From Streptomycetales bacterium (GTDB taxonomy: Bacteria; Actinomycetota; Actinomycetes; Prado026), in NCBI GenBank assembly GCA_025361995.1, contig JANYIP010000366.1, forward strand, positions 1 through 22,307: a stretch of DNA of 22,307 nucleotides. The letters run 5' to 3'. The position numbers and the translations under genes are program-made. Below, piece after piece: positions 8,304-15,268 of the stretch (position 1 is the first letter of the stretch; every line of letters starts with the position of its first letter). The notes below the pieces were generated by a model. It was given only the letters and a program-made list of their open reading frames with translations. It had not been told where the DNA came from and did no database searches.

Positions 8304-9295
8304 GGCGCGACCATGCTCTCGTACGCAGCGGCCAGCCGCGATCGCCACCAGGCAACCCGGTCCGCGGGTGCGGCCAGCTCGTCGAGCAGGGCAGGCTCCG
8401 GGTCGGGGCGCGCGACCACCAGCTCCCCGTCGCGCGGGAGCAGCCGTACGCTCACGACGTCCGTGCTGAGCAGCCGGCCCGAGCCGAGCCCGCACGCATA
8501 GGGCAGCGCCGGGAGCGCAGCGGCCAGCGCGACCCCGGCCGCCAGCCCGACCGAGGTGTCCAGCGCACTCGAGACGACCGCCGGCAGACCGCAGGCCTGC
8601 GCCACCCGCAACCCCGCAGCCACCCCGCCGAGCGGCGCGACCTTGAGCACGACGAGGTCGGCAGCCTCGCGCAGGCCGAGCACGTGAGTCGGGTCGGCGG
8701 CCTTGCGGACACCTTCGTCGGCGGCCAGCGGTACGTCAACCAGGCGGCGCAGCTCGGCCTGCTCGGCCAGGGTCGCGCAGGGCTGCTCCGCGTACTCCAG
8801 GCTGAAGGCGGCCAGCTCGTGCAGAGCCGTGGCGGCTGCAGCGACCGACCAGGCGCCGTTGGCGTCGACCCGGAGCCGGCCGCCCGGCCCAGCCTCGTCC
8901 AGCACGGCCCGGACGGCGCTGACCCGAGCGATGTCGTCGTCCAAGGTCTGTCCGGGCTCGGCGACCTTGACCTTCGCGGTCCGGCAACCCCCGGACCGGC
9001 GCACCGCCTCGGCAGCCTCGGCCGGACCGACCGCCGGCACGATCGCGTTAACCGGTATCCGGTCGCGCAGCGGCGCGGGCCAGGAGCCCCAGGCCGCCTC
9101 GACGGCCGCTGCGAGCCAGCGCGCGGACTCGGCCGGGCCGTACTCGACGAAGGGCCCCCACTCGCCCCACCCGGTCGGCCCGTCGAGCAGCATCACCTCG
9201 CGCACGTCGATCCCGCGGAACCGCGTGGTGAGCGGGATCCGGACCACCCGCGACGCCGCGAGCAGCTCGGCCAGACCGGGTGACGCCACCGGCAT
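8300..9295 (-). CDS. menC: o-Succinylbenzoate synthase
   Basis: Enolase-superfamily dehydratase that aromatises SHCHC to o-succinylbenzoate. The 331-aa product shows the superfamily set: KxK (K108 and K110 in TAKVKV), metal ligands D144 (VDANGAW), E170 (YAEQP) and D193 (ADEGVR), and the opposing base K218 (VLKVAPLGG). An N-terminal capping domain (about residues 10-95) carries WGEWGPFVEY. The ATG at 9295 shares one base with the menB stop (TGATG) and the stop overlaps the menD start (ATGA), so translation of all three is coupled. Confidence 0.95.
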   Translation of the reverse strand: MPVASPGLAELLAASRVVRIPLTTRFRGIDVREVMLLDGPTGWGEWGPFVEYGPAESARWLAAAVEAAWGSWPAPLRDRIPVNAIVPAVGPAEAAEAVRRSGGCRTAKVKVAEPGQTLDDDIARVSAVRAVLDEAGPGGRLRVDANGAWSVAAAATALHELAAFSLEYAEQPCATLAEQAELRRLVDVPLAADEGVRKAADPTHVLGLREAADLVVLKVAPLGGVAAGLRVAQACGLPAVVSSALDTSVGLAAGVALAAALPALPYACGLGSGRLLSTDVVSVRLLPRDGELVVARPDPEPALLDELAAPADRVAWWRSRLAAAYESMVAP

Positions 9296-10191
9296 CAGGG
9301 GCGCTTGGGGAACTGGCCGAAGTCGGGCTTGCGGTGCTCCTGGTAGGCGTTGCGGCCCTCCTGGGCTTCCTCGGTCTGGTAGAAGAGCAACGTCGCGTCA
9401 CCGGCAAGCTGCTGGATCCCGGCCAGCCCGTCGTCCGCGGCGTTGAGGCTGGCTTTGAGCAGCCGCAAGGCCATCGGCGAGTGCTGCAGCATCTGCCGGC
9501 ACCAGGCGACGGTCTCGGTCTCGAGGTCGACCAGGGGTACGACAGCGTTGACGAGCCCCCAGTCGAGGGCCTGGGCCGCGTCGTACTGCTGGCACAGGAA
9601 CCAGATCTCGCGGGCGCGCTTCTGCCCGATCTGGCGGGCGAGCAGGCCCGAGCCGTACCCGCCGTCGAACGAGCCGACCCGCGGGCCGGTCTGCTGGAAC
9701 CGCGCGTTGTCGGCCGCGATCGTGAGGTCGCAGACCACGTGCAACACGTGCCCGCCACCCACCGCGTACCCGGCGACCATGGCGACGACGGGCTTGGGCG
9801 TACGCCGGATCTGGATCTGCAGGTCGAGCACGTTGAGCCGGCCGATCCCCTTCTTCGCCACGTCATCGTCGCCGATGTAGCCGTCGTCGCCGCGGATCAT
9901 CTGGTCGCCGCCCGAGCAGAAGGCGTAGTCCCCGGCCCCGGTCAAGATGATGACGCCGACCGTGTCGTCGTCGCGCGCGAGCTCGAAGGCGTCGCGGAGC
10001 TCGAAGAGGGTCTGCGGCCGGAAGGCGTTGCGCTTCTGCGGCCGGTTGATGGTGATCTTGGCGATGCCGTCGGCGGTCGCGTAGGTGATGTCGGTCCAGG
10101 TACCGGCGGCAACCCAGTCCGCGGCAGGACGGATCGTCGTGGCCGCGGGGTCGCCGTGGTCGTCAAGGCGAGGGGGATCGGTGAGAGTCAC
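9295..10191 (-). CDS. menB: 1,4-dihydroxy-2-naphthoyl-CoA synthase
   Basis: Crotonase-fold enzyme that cyclises o-succinylbenzoyl-CoA to DHNA-CoA. The 298-aa product has the CoA/oxyanion motifs FCSGGDQ (91-97) and GYAVGGGH (141-148) and the MenB-specific VGSFDGGYG with D176. The C-terminal [19 protein letters not shown] is also characteristic of MenB and completes the neighbouring subunit's site in the hexamer. The GTG start at 10191 lies six bases after a TAGGCT box, pointing to a leaderless mRNA. First gene of menB-menC-menD; divergent from radC with a 98-base gap. Confidence 0.97.
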   Translation of the reverse strand: MTLTDPPRLDDHGDPAATTIRPAADWVAAGTWTDITYATADGIAKITINRPQKRNAFRPQTLFELRDAFELARDDDTVGVIILTGAGDYAFCSGGDQMIRGDDGYIGDDDVAKKGIGRLNVLDLQIQIRRTPKPVVAMVAGYAVGGGHVLHVVCDLTIAADNARFQQTGPRVGSFDGGYGSGLLARQIGQKRAREIWFLCQQYDAAQALDWGLVNAVVPLVDLETETVAWCRQMLQHSPMALRLLKASLNAADDGLAGIQQLAGDATLLFYQTEEAQEGRNAYQEHRKPDFGQFPKRP

Positions 10192-10203
10192 CGGGACAGC
10201 CTA
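10192..10203 (-). promoter_or_regulatory. Candidate leaderless promoter of the menBCD operon (-10 TAGGCT)
   Basis: On the minus strand TAGGCT (10198-10203) plus six bases leads straight to the menB GTG at 10191. No good -35 box is visible. Two direct copies of CTGTGGAC lie just upstream (10213-10220 and 10231-10238). Confidence 0.5.
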
Positions 10204-10210
10204 AGGTCCG

Positions 10211-10238
10211 GTGTCCACAGCCCCTCCACCGTCCACAG
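10211..10238 (-). repeat. Two direct CTGTGGAC repeats, 18-bp period, upstream of menB
   Basis: GTCCACAG occurs at 10213-10220 and 10231-10238 (plus-strand reading). Both copies resemble part of the actinobacterial DnaA box TTGTCCACA with mismatches (GTGTCCACA and CCGTCCACA). They sit about 10-35 bases upstream of the menB -10 and about 40-65 bases upstream of the radC -10, so they could be regulatory sites for either gene. Confidence 0.35.
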
Positions 10239-10276
10239 GCTTGGGCCTCGAACCGGTCTCGCGGTGCGGCGTGACG

Positions 10277-10289
10277 TACGTTCACTCGC
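10277..10289 (+). promoter_or_regulatory. Candidate leaderless promoter of radC (-10 TACGTT)
   Basis: TACGTT (10277-10282) is followed by seven bases and the ATG at 10290. No ribosome site is visible in that gap, which favours a leaderless transcript. Confidence 0.4.
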
Positions 10290-10985
10290 ATGCCCACCCG
10301 CAAGCCGCGCACCATGGCGGCGATCCCGACCGACCAGCGACCTCGCGAGCGGCTGCTCGCGCTCGGGCACGAGGCGCTGGCTGACGCCGAGCTGGTGGCC
10401 GTCATGCTCGGCACCGGCGGGCGTGGGCGAAGCGCCCTCGACCTCGCCCACGACCTGCTCACCGACCACGGTGGTCCGAGCGGGCTGGCGGGCGTCGACC
10501 CGGCCGAGATAGCCCGCGAACCGGGGATCGGACCGGCCAAGGCGGCCCGGCTGGCCGCCGCGTTCAGTCTGGCCGCCCGGGTGGGGTCGCCCGGCCCGCG
10601 GGTCCAGCTGCGCGACACCGCCGAGATCGCCGAAGTGGTACGGCCGTGGTTGGCCAGCGCGCGGCGCGAACGCGTGGTCGTGATCGTCTGCGACACCGCG
10701 CTGCGGGTCCGGCGTGCCTTCGTCATCACCGAGGGGTCCTCCGACCAGTGCCTCGTGCCCGTCCGCGAGATCCTCACGGCCGTCCTCCTGCACGACGGCG
10801 CTGCGTTCGCCGTCGCGCACAACCACCCGTCCGGCGACGTGGTGCCGAGCGAGGCCGACCAGCGCGTGACGACCGCCCTGCGGCTGGCCGCCGACGCCGT
10901 CGGGCTCGACTTCCTGGGTCACCTCGTGATCGGCGGTGACCGCTGGGCGAGCTGCACCGAGCTGCGCGATGAGCAGGCGAACTGA
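10290..10985 (+). CDS. radC: RadC-family JAB/MPN-domain protein
   Basis: A 231-aa RadC protein. The N-terminal half contains a helix-hairpin-helix-like segment (LAGVDPAEIAREPGIGPAKAARL is within residues 66-88) preceded by the conserved RERLLALGHEALADAELVAVMLGTG region (within 18-43). The C-terminal JAB/MPN domain has the metal motif HNHPSGDVVPSEAD (H177, H179, D190). The family was once linked to DNA repair, but its biochemical role is unsettled. The gene is unrelated in function to the flanking men genes. It is divergent from menB, and a separate promoter candidate follows its stop, so it need not be co-transcribed with menE-menA. Confidence 0.93.
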   Translation: MPTRKPRTMAAIPTDQRPRERLLALGHEALADAELVAVMLGTGGRGRSALDLAHDLLTDHGGPSGLAGVDPAEIAREPGIGPAKAARLAAAFSLAARVGSPGPRVQLRDTAEIAEVVRPWLASARRERVVVIVCDTALRVRRAFVITEGSSDQCLVPVREILTAVLLHDGAAFAVAHNHPSGDVVPSEADQRVTTALRLAADAVGLDFLGHLVIGGDRWASCTELRDEQAN

Positions 10986-10987
10986 TG

Positions 10988-11017
10988 TTGACGCCGCTTG
11001 TCAAGATCAACTACGGT
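10988..11017 (+). promoter_or_regulatory. Promoter TTGACG-N18-TACGGT with overlapping TTGAC/GTCAA palindrome
   Basis: A -35 TTGACG (10988-10993) and -10 TACGGT (11012-11017) are 18 bases apart, the best two-box promoter seen in the window. The -35 is also the left arm of an inverted repeat, TTGAC-N7-GTCAA (10988-11004), which would let a dimeric protein block it. Transcription from about 11024 would give a ~53-base leader to the small ORF at 11077 and could continue into menE-menA. Confidence 0.5.
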
Positions 11018-11076
11018 CGGGTGGCCGCGGGGGCTTGCCGGTACTGGGGAACCTTGAGATCACGGGGGATTCACAC

Positions 11077-11211
11077 ATGTGGTGGTGGACGAAGCACGGG
11101 ATACGCATCCTGAGGCACGCCTGGCGGGTCGTTGACGAGCCCGAGCAGGCTGGCTCTGCGTCGCCCGCGGAACCGGGCGCGACCGAGTCGGATCCGGCGC
11201 CCGCTCCGTAG
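11077..11211 (+). CDS. Small Trp-rich hypothetical protein (44 aa)
   Basis: Not a family I recognise. The ATG is preceded by GGGGGA seven bases upstream, a good ribosome site, and by a strong promoter candidate. The product starts MWWWTKHGIRILRHAWRVVD, which could form a short basic/aromatic amphipathic helix (residues 1-20) suited to the membrane surface or a partner protein, followed by an Ala/Pro/Glu-rich acidic tail. It ends ten bases before menE, and its TAG stop is the first three bases of the menE TAGGCT box. It may be a real small protein, or a leader ORF for menE-menA. Confidence 0.55.
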   Translation: MWWWTKHGIRILRHAWRVVDEPEQAGSASPAEPGATESDPAPAP

Positions 11212-11221
11212 GCTGACGGCC
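11209..11221 (+). promoter_or_regulatory. Candidate leaderless promoter of menE (-10 TAGGCT)
   Basis: TAGGCT (11209-11214) is followed by seven bases and the ATG of menE at 11222. The hexamer is the same as before menB and the SDR gene. Its first three bases are the stop codon of the small ORF. Confidence 0.45.
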
Positions 11222-12517
11222 ATGAGTCCTCGACGGCTGGCAGCGCTGAACGCGGGGCCTGGGACCTCGGCGGCGTGGGCGGTCGGGCTCGCCTCGGCGA
11301 TCGACGGCTCCGGGCCCGCGCTCCTGCCGCTGCCTGCCGGCCCCTCCCCGATGCGCGAGGCACTGGTGGCGGCTTTGCGTCCTGAGGACCCGGGCGCCGC
11401 GCTGGAGTCCGACGACGTCGCCCTCGTTGTGCCGACCTCGGGGTCCACGGGGGAGCCCAAGGGGGCCATGCTCTCGGCTTCAGCGCTGATTGGCTCGGCG
11501 GCAGCCACGCACGCACGGCTGGGCGGGGCGGGTCGCTGGGTCCTCGCCCTGCCGCTCACCCACATCGCGGGTCTGATGGTGGTCGTCCGCGCGATCGGCG
11601 CCGGCGCGCCCGCGTTCGAGGTCGATCAGAGCGACGGCTTCGACATCGCGCGCTTCGCCGCCACCACCGCCGTCGCCGCACGCGGCGCCGCAGCGGACGG
11701 CCTGCCCCTCTACACCTCGCTGGTCCCCACCCAGCTCCTCCGCCTCCTGGACGCAGACCCCTCGGCGGGGGTCGACCTGACGGCGTACGCCGGGATCCTG
11801 GTCGGTGCCGCGGCGACTCCGGCCAGCCTGCTCGAGCGGGCGGCTCGGGCGGGGGCGCGGGTCGTCACCACGTACGGGATGAGCGAGACCTGCGGCGGCT
11901 GCGTGTACGACGGGCAGGCGCTCGACGGAGTCGTCGTGCAGCTCGACCGGGCCGACCGGATCGTGCTCGGCGGGCCGACGCTCTTCTCCGGGTACCGCCT
12001 GCGTCCCGACCTGACCGCCGCCGCCCTCGACACGCACGGAAGGCTGGTGACGGCCGACCGGGGTGCGCTCGACCGCGACGGCCGGCTGTGGGTGCTCGGC
12101 CGCGCGGACGACGTCATCATCAGCGGCGGCGAGAACGTGGCACCGGCTGCGGTCGAGGGGGCCCTCGCCGCCGTCCCCGGGATCGGCGCGGCCGTCGTCG
12201 TCGGGGTGCCCGACCCGCAGTGGGGCGAGCAGGTCGTGGCTGTGGTCGTGCCTCGCGACGGTGCGACCGTCCTGCTGGCCGACGTACGAGCAGCGCTGGC
12301 CGCGCAGCTCCCACCGGCGGCCGTCCCCCGCGACCTCGTCGTCGTCGAGGCGATACCCGTGCTCGGCAGCGGCAAGCCCGACCGGTCCGCCGCCCGCGAT
12401 CTTGCGGTGGCACGGCACTCTGCTAGACAGGGCGCCCACCCTTCCCCGACCCCCGCGTCCGCCGCCCCAGCTGGCACCGCCGCCGCGACCACCGCGACCA
12501 CCGCCGAGGAGTCCTGA
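11222..12517 (+). CDS. menE: o-Succinylbenzoate-CoA ligase
   Basis: Adenylate-forming enzyme that activates o-succinylbenzoate with CoA. The 431-aa product contains the ATP loop TSGSTGEPKG (72-81), YGMSETCGG (218-226), the GRADDVIISGGENVAPAAVE hinge segment (within 293-312) and the adenylation lysine K385 in GSGKPDR. The enzyme core ends near residue 400. About 30 further residues of Ala/Pro/Thr-rich, probably disordered tail follow; I do not know this tail from other MenE proteins. The TGA stop is four bases before the menA ATG, so the two genes form an operon. Confidence 0.94.
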   Translation: MSPRRLAALNAGPGTSAAWAVGLASAIDGSGPALLPLPAGPSPMREALVAALRPEDPGAALESDDVALVVPTSGSTGEPKGAMLSASALIGSAAATHARLGGAGRWVLALPLTHIAGLMVVVRAIGAGAPAFEVDQSDGFDIARFAATTAVAARGAAADGLPLYTSLVPTQLLRLLDADPSAGVDLTAYAGILVGAAATPASLLERAARAGARVVTTYGMSETCGGCVYDGQALDGVVVQLDRADRIVLGGPTLFSGYRLRPDLTAAALDTHGRLVTADRGALDRDGRLWVLGRADDVIISGGENVAPAAVEGALAAVPGIGAAVVVGVPDPQWGEQVVAVVVPRDGATVLLADVRAALAAQLPPAAVPRDLVVVEAIPVLGSGKPDRSAARDLAVARHSARQGAHPSPTPASAAPAGTAAATTATTAEES

Positions 12518-12521
12518 GCTG

Positions 12522-13394
12522 ATGGCCACCGCAGCCCAGTGGGTCGAGGGCGCCCGGCCTCGTACCCTGCCGGCCGCCCTCGCTCCCGTCATCGTCGGCA
12601 CCGGGGCTGCCGCCGCCGCGCACAGCTGGGTCGCCTGGAAAGCGTTGCTGGCCCTGGTGGTGTCGATCGCCTTGCAGGTCGGGGTCAACTACGCCAACGA
12701 CTACAGCGACGGGATCCGGGGCACCGACAGCGTGCGGGTCGGCCCGTTCCGGCTGGTTGGCTCCGGGGCTGCTGCGCCGGGTGCGGTGAAGCGCGCGGCG
12801 TTCGCGGCCTTCGGTCTCGGGGCCGCCGTGGGGCTCGTCCTAGCCGCCACCACCTCGTGGTGGCTGCTCCTCGTGGGTGCCGCAGCGATCGCGGCCGCCT
12901 GGTTCTACACCGGGGGCGACCACCCGTACGGGTACGTCGGGCTCGGGGAGCTCTTCGTCTTCATCTTCTTCGGCGTCGTGGCTGTCTGCGGGACCACCTT
13001 CGTGCAGGTCCACCGCGTCACGGCCGTCGCGTGGCTCGTTGCCGTACCGGTGGGCCTGATCGCCTGCGCGATCCTGGTGGCCAACAACCTGCGCGACATC
13101 CCCACCGACACCACTTCCGGGAAGCGGACGCTGGCGGTGCGGCTCGGCGATCCGCATACCCGAGGCCTGTACGCCGCTCTGCTCCTGCTCCCCTTCGTCG
13201 TACCCGTCGTGCTCGCCCTGACCGGCCACCGCTGGTCGCTGCTGGGTCTGCTCGCACTCCCGCTGGCCGCGCCGCCGCTGCGCCGGGTACGCGGTGGGGC
13301 CTCCGGTCGCGACCTGATCCCCGTCCTGCGCGACACCGGCCGGCTCCACCTCGGCTACGCCCTGGCCCTAGCCGTCGGCCTCGCCCTCCACTGA
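12522..13394 (+). CDS. menA: 1,4-dihydroxy-2-naphthoate polyprenyltransferase
   Basis: UbiA-superfamily membrane prenyltransferase that attaches the polyprenyl chain to DHNA, giving demethylmenaquinone. The 290-aa product is hydrophobic with about eight membrane helices. The two Asp-rich, Mg-diphosphate-binding motifs are NYANDYSDGIRGTD (about residues 57-70) and NNLRDIPTDTTSGKRTLA (about 188-205). GGAG stands about ten bases before the ATG. Four bases after menE, same strand. The stop is followed by an AT-richer inverted repeat before the convergent DUF4229-like gene. Confidence 0.95.
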   Translation: MATAAQWVEGARPRTLPAALAPVIVGTGAAAAAHSWVAWKALLALVVSIALQVGVNYANDYSDGIRGTDSVRVGPFRLVGSGAAAPGAVKRAAFAAFGLGAAVGLVLAATTSWWLLLVGAAAIAAAWFYTGGDHPYGYVGLGELFVFIFFGVVAVCGTTFVQVHRVTAVAWLVAVPVGLIACAILVANNLRDIPTDTTSGKRTLAVRLGDPHTRGLYAALLLLPFVVPVVLALTGHRWSLLGLLALPLAAPPLRRVRGGASGRDLIPVLRDTGRLHLGYALALAVGLALH

Positions 13395-13403
13395 CCGCCG
13401 CCT

Positions 13404-13469
13404 TCGTTGATCATGGACTCGTCGCCGACGTTCCTTGATCAACTTGGGCAGGTGCTCCATGATCAACGA
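13404..13469. repeat. Perfect 14-bp inverted repeat with internal TTGATCAA palindrome
   Basis: TCGTTGATCATGGA (13404-13417) and its exact complement TCCATGATCAACGA (13456-13469) flank 38 bases that contain the palindrome TTGATCAA (13435-13442). It lies between the convergent menA and DUF4229-like genes, so it could act as a bidirectional transcription stop or be a small dispersed repeat. It is much richer in A+T than its surroundings. Confidence 0.8.
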
Positions 13470-13479
13470 TGAGCGTGGG

Positions 13480-13818
13480 CTAGGTGCCGGGTTCTTCGAC
13501 GGCTCGGCGGGCGTCGTCGGCCTCGTCCTCGGCGGTGGTGCGCGCCTCCAGCCGTCGTCGCAGGCCACCCAGGCCAGCCAGCGCGCCCCACCCCGCCGGC
13601 GGCGACCAGGTCCGTCCCTCCACCCGGCCCACCACGGCAGCCGACACGGCGTCGCGCAGGCGGCTCAGGAGGACGTAGCTCAGCAGCCCCGAGACGACGA
13701 GGGCGACCATGAGCAGCAAGATCCCCTGCATGCCCGCGATCGCTAGCAGCGTCGCGACGACGATGAACAGGGCGAGGCGCGCGGAGGTGTAGACGATCAC
13801 CGGGCTCCAGCGCTTCAC
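13480..13818 (-). CDS. Small membrane protein, DUF4229-like
   Basis: A 112-aa protein starting MKRWSPVIVYTSARLALFIV. Two membrane helices (about residues 8-28 and 32-50) are followed by LSRLRDAVSAAVVGRVEGR and a charged Glu/Arg/Ala-rich cytoplasmic tail. This fits the DUF4229 family of small actinobacterial membrane proteins, whose function is not known. The GTG at 13818 is chosen because GGGGGAGA lies about eight bases upstream and earlier in-frame starts would add a low-complexity lead and reach the divergent gene. Convergent with menA, divergent from the next gene. Confidence 0.75.
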   Translation of the reverse strand: MKRWSPVIVYTSARLALFIVVATLLAIAGMQGILLLMVALVVSGLLSYVLLSRLRDAVSAAVVGRVEGRTWSPPAGWGALAGLGGLRRRLEARTTAEDEADDARRAVEEPGT

Positions 13819-13896
13819 GGTCCGATTCTCCCCCACGCCTCCCCCAGGACGCACAGTCGGGTTCGCCGACGTACTCTGAGGTGAAGGCCGCACCAC

Positions 13897-14211
13897 ATGG
13901 GCCGCGAGGCGGAAGTGGGTGACAACGTGGCGAAAGTGCTGCTTTTCCTCGCTGTGGTGGTCTTCGGACTGTGGGCACTGATCGACGTGTCCCAGACTCC
14001 CGAGGACCGGGTACGGGTGCTGAGCAAAGCCACCTGGTCGCTGGCCGTGCTGATCCCGGTGCTCGGGCCGGCGCTGTGGTTCCGGCAGGGACGCACGCCG
14101 CTGCCGTCCGGATCAGTCGCCAAGTCGGCGCCTCGCCCGCTGGCGCCCGACGACGACCCGGAGTTCCTGCGCCGCCTGCGCGACCGCAACCGACCCGACG
14201 GGCCGCTCTGA
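13897..14211 (+). CDS. Small membrane protein with PLD-nuclease N-terminal (PLDc_N)-like domain
   Basis: A 104-aa protein (94 aa if the GTG at 13927 is the true start). Two helices (about residues 12-31 and 45-63) separated by DVSQTPEDRVRVLSKATW, with WALID and the second-helix pattern PVLGPALWF, match the PLDc_N / cardiolipin-synthase N-terminal type of stand-alone small membrane proteins common in actinobacteria. A Pro/Arg-rich acidic tail ending in FLRRLRDR follows. A TACTCT box (13872-13877) gives a plausible promoter with a short leader. The stop region is duplicated just downstream. Function unknown. Confidence 0.72.
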   Translation: MGREAEVGDNVAKVLLFLAVVVFGLWALIDVSQTPEDRVRVLSKATWSLAVLIPVLGPALWFRQGRTPLPSGSVAKSAPRPLAPDDDPEFLRRLRDRNRPDGPL

Positions 14212-14233
14212 TCTGAGCAGCTCTGATCTGAGC
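14205..14233. repeat. 14-bp direct repeat spanning the stop codon, next to a CGGCGCGCCG palindrome
   Basis: GCTCTGATCTGAGC occurs at 14205-14218 and again at 14220-14233. The first copy contains the TGA stop (14209-14211) of the PLDc_N-like gene. A ten-base palindrome CGGCGCGCCG (14234-14243) follows immediately, before the convergent ccsB stop. Probably a local duplication. Confidence 0.8.
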
Positions 14234-14245
14234 CGGCGCGCCGCG

Positions 14246-15268
14246 CTACTTGTTGGGCAGACCGCCGTACGCGTGCAGGCCGGTGAACCAGATGTTGACG
14301 CCGAAGTAGTTGAAGATGAAGCAGGACAGGCCGACCAGCGCGACGATCGAGGCCTTGCGCCCCTTCCAGCCGGCGGTGGCCCGGGCGTGCAGGTACCCGG
14401 CGAAGACGACCCAGGTCACCAGCGCCCACGTCTCCTTCGGGTCCCAGCTCCAGTAGGTCCCCCAGGCGTTCTCGGCCCAGATCGCGCCGGCGACGATCGC
14501 GAAGGTCCACAGCGGGAAGACGAAGGCGAAGAGCCGGTACGCCGACTGGTCGAGTTGCTCGGCGGTGGGCAGCCGCCGGGACATCGAGTTGACGATGCCC
14601 TTGCGCTCCCAACGTTCCTGCACGAGGTACAGGGCGGTCACGACGCCGCCGACGGTGAACACCCCGCCAGAGACGATCGCCGCAGCGACGTGGATCACCA
14701 GCCAGTACGACTTGAGCGCGGGCAGCAGCGGCCCGGCCGGTACGTACAGCACGGACAGGGCCAGGCCGAGGGTGAGCAGGACCGGGACGACGACGAAGAC
14801 GCCGAGGTAGCGCAGCGCGGGCCGGCGGCGAGCCACGGAGATGAACACGATGAGGACGACCAGGGCCGAGGTGGTCGAGAACTCGTACATGTTGCCCCAG
14901 GGCGCGCGCTTCGCGGCGAAGCCGCGGCAGACGACACCGAGGAAGAGGAGCAGGGTCGCGAGCACAGTGAGCGAGGCAGCGATCCCGCCGAGGCGGTCGG
15001 CCCGGCGCTGGCGCTCGTCGCCGCCCTTTGCGGCCCCGTCAGCGACGCCGTCTGCGGCCCCGTCAGCAGCCGGCTCGGCCGGAGCGTCGCCGCCGCCGAC
15101 CCGGACCGGCTGGCGGGCCTCGACCAGGGCCGCCTCGTTGGTCCGCGCAACCCGGCTGCGGGTGCCGAAGGCCAGCTCGGCGGCGAATGCGAACATCGCG
15201 AGGGCGAGCACGCCCATGGCGCCGTAGACGAATCCGTTGCTCAGCTGAGCGAAGGTCTGCGTGCTCAC
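14246..15268 (-). CDS. ccsB: Cytochrome c biogenesis protein CcsB (heme exporter/lyase partner, System II)
   Basis: Membrane protein that, with ResB, moves heme across the membrane and attaches it to apocytochromes c (often called CcsA in the CcsBA nomenclature). The product is 340 aa with about eight helices. The tryptophan-rich heme motif WGTYWSWDPKETW spans residues 269-281, and candidate heme-ligand histidines are H193, H294 and H332. A low-complexity DGAADGVADGAA loop (about residues 69-80), encoded by a 15-base repeat at 15029-15043 and 15053-15067, separates the first helix from the core. The GTG start overlaps the resB stop (GTGA). Last gene of the hemL-ccs run. Confidence 0.93.
   Translation of the reverse strand: MSTQTFAQLSNGFVYGAMGVLALAMFAFAAELAFGTRSRVARTNEAALVEARQPVRVGGGDAPAEPAADGAADGVADGAAKGGDERQRRADRLGGIAASLTVLATLLLFLGVVCRGFAAKRAPWGNMYEFSTTSALVVLIVFISVARRRPALRYLGVFVVVPVLLTLGLALSVLYVPAGPLLPALKSYWLVIHVAAAIVSGGVFTVGGVVTALYLVQERWERKGIVNSMSRRLPTAEQLDQSAYRLFAFVFPLWTFAIVAGAIWAENAWGTYWSWDPKETWALVTWVVFAGYLHARATAGWKGRKASIVALVGLSCFIFNYFGVNIWFTGLHAYGGLPNK

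Noticed and set aside
10211..10238. Origin of replication (DnaA boxes)
   Set aside because: Only two imperfect boxes are present, with no dnaA/dnaN/parAB genes and no box cluster; kept only as a possible regulatory pair.
14234..14243. Rho-independent terminator at CGGCGCGCCG
   Set aside because: The palindrome leaves no loop and no T-tract follows on either strand, so it does not fit an intrinsic terminator.
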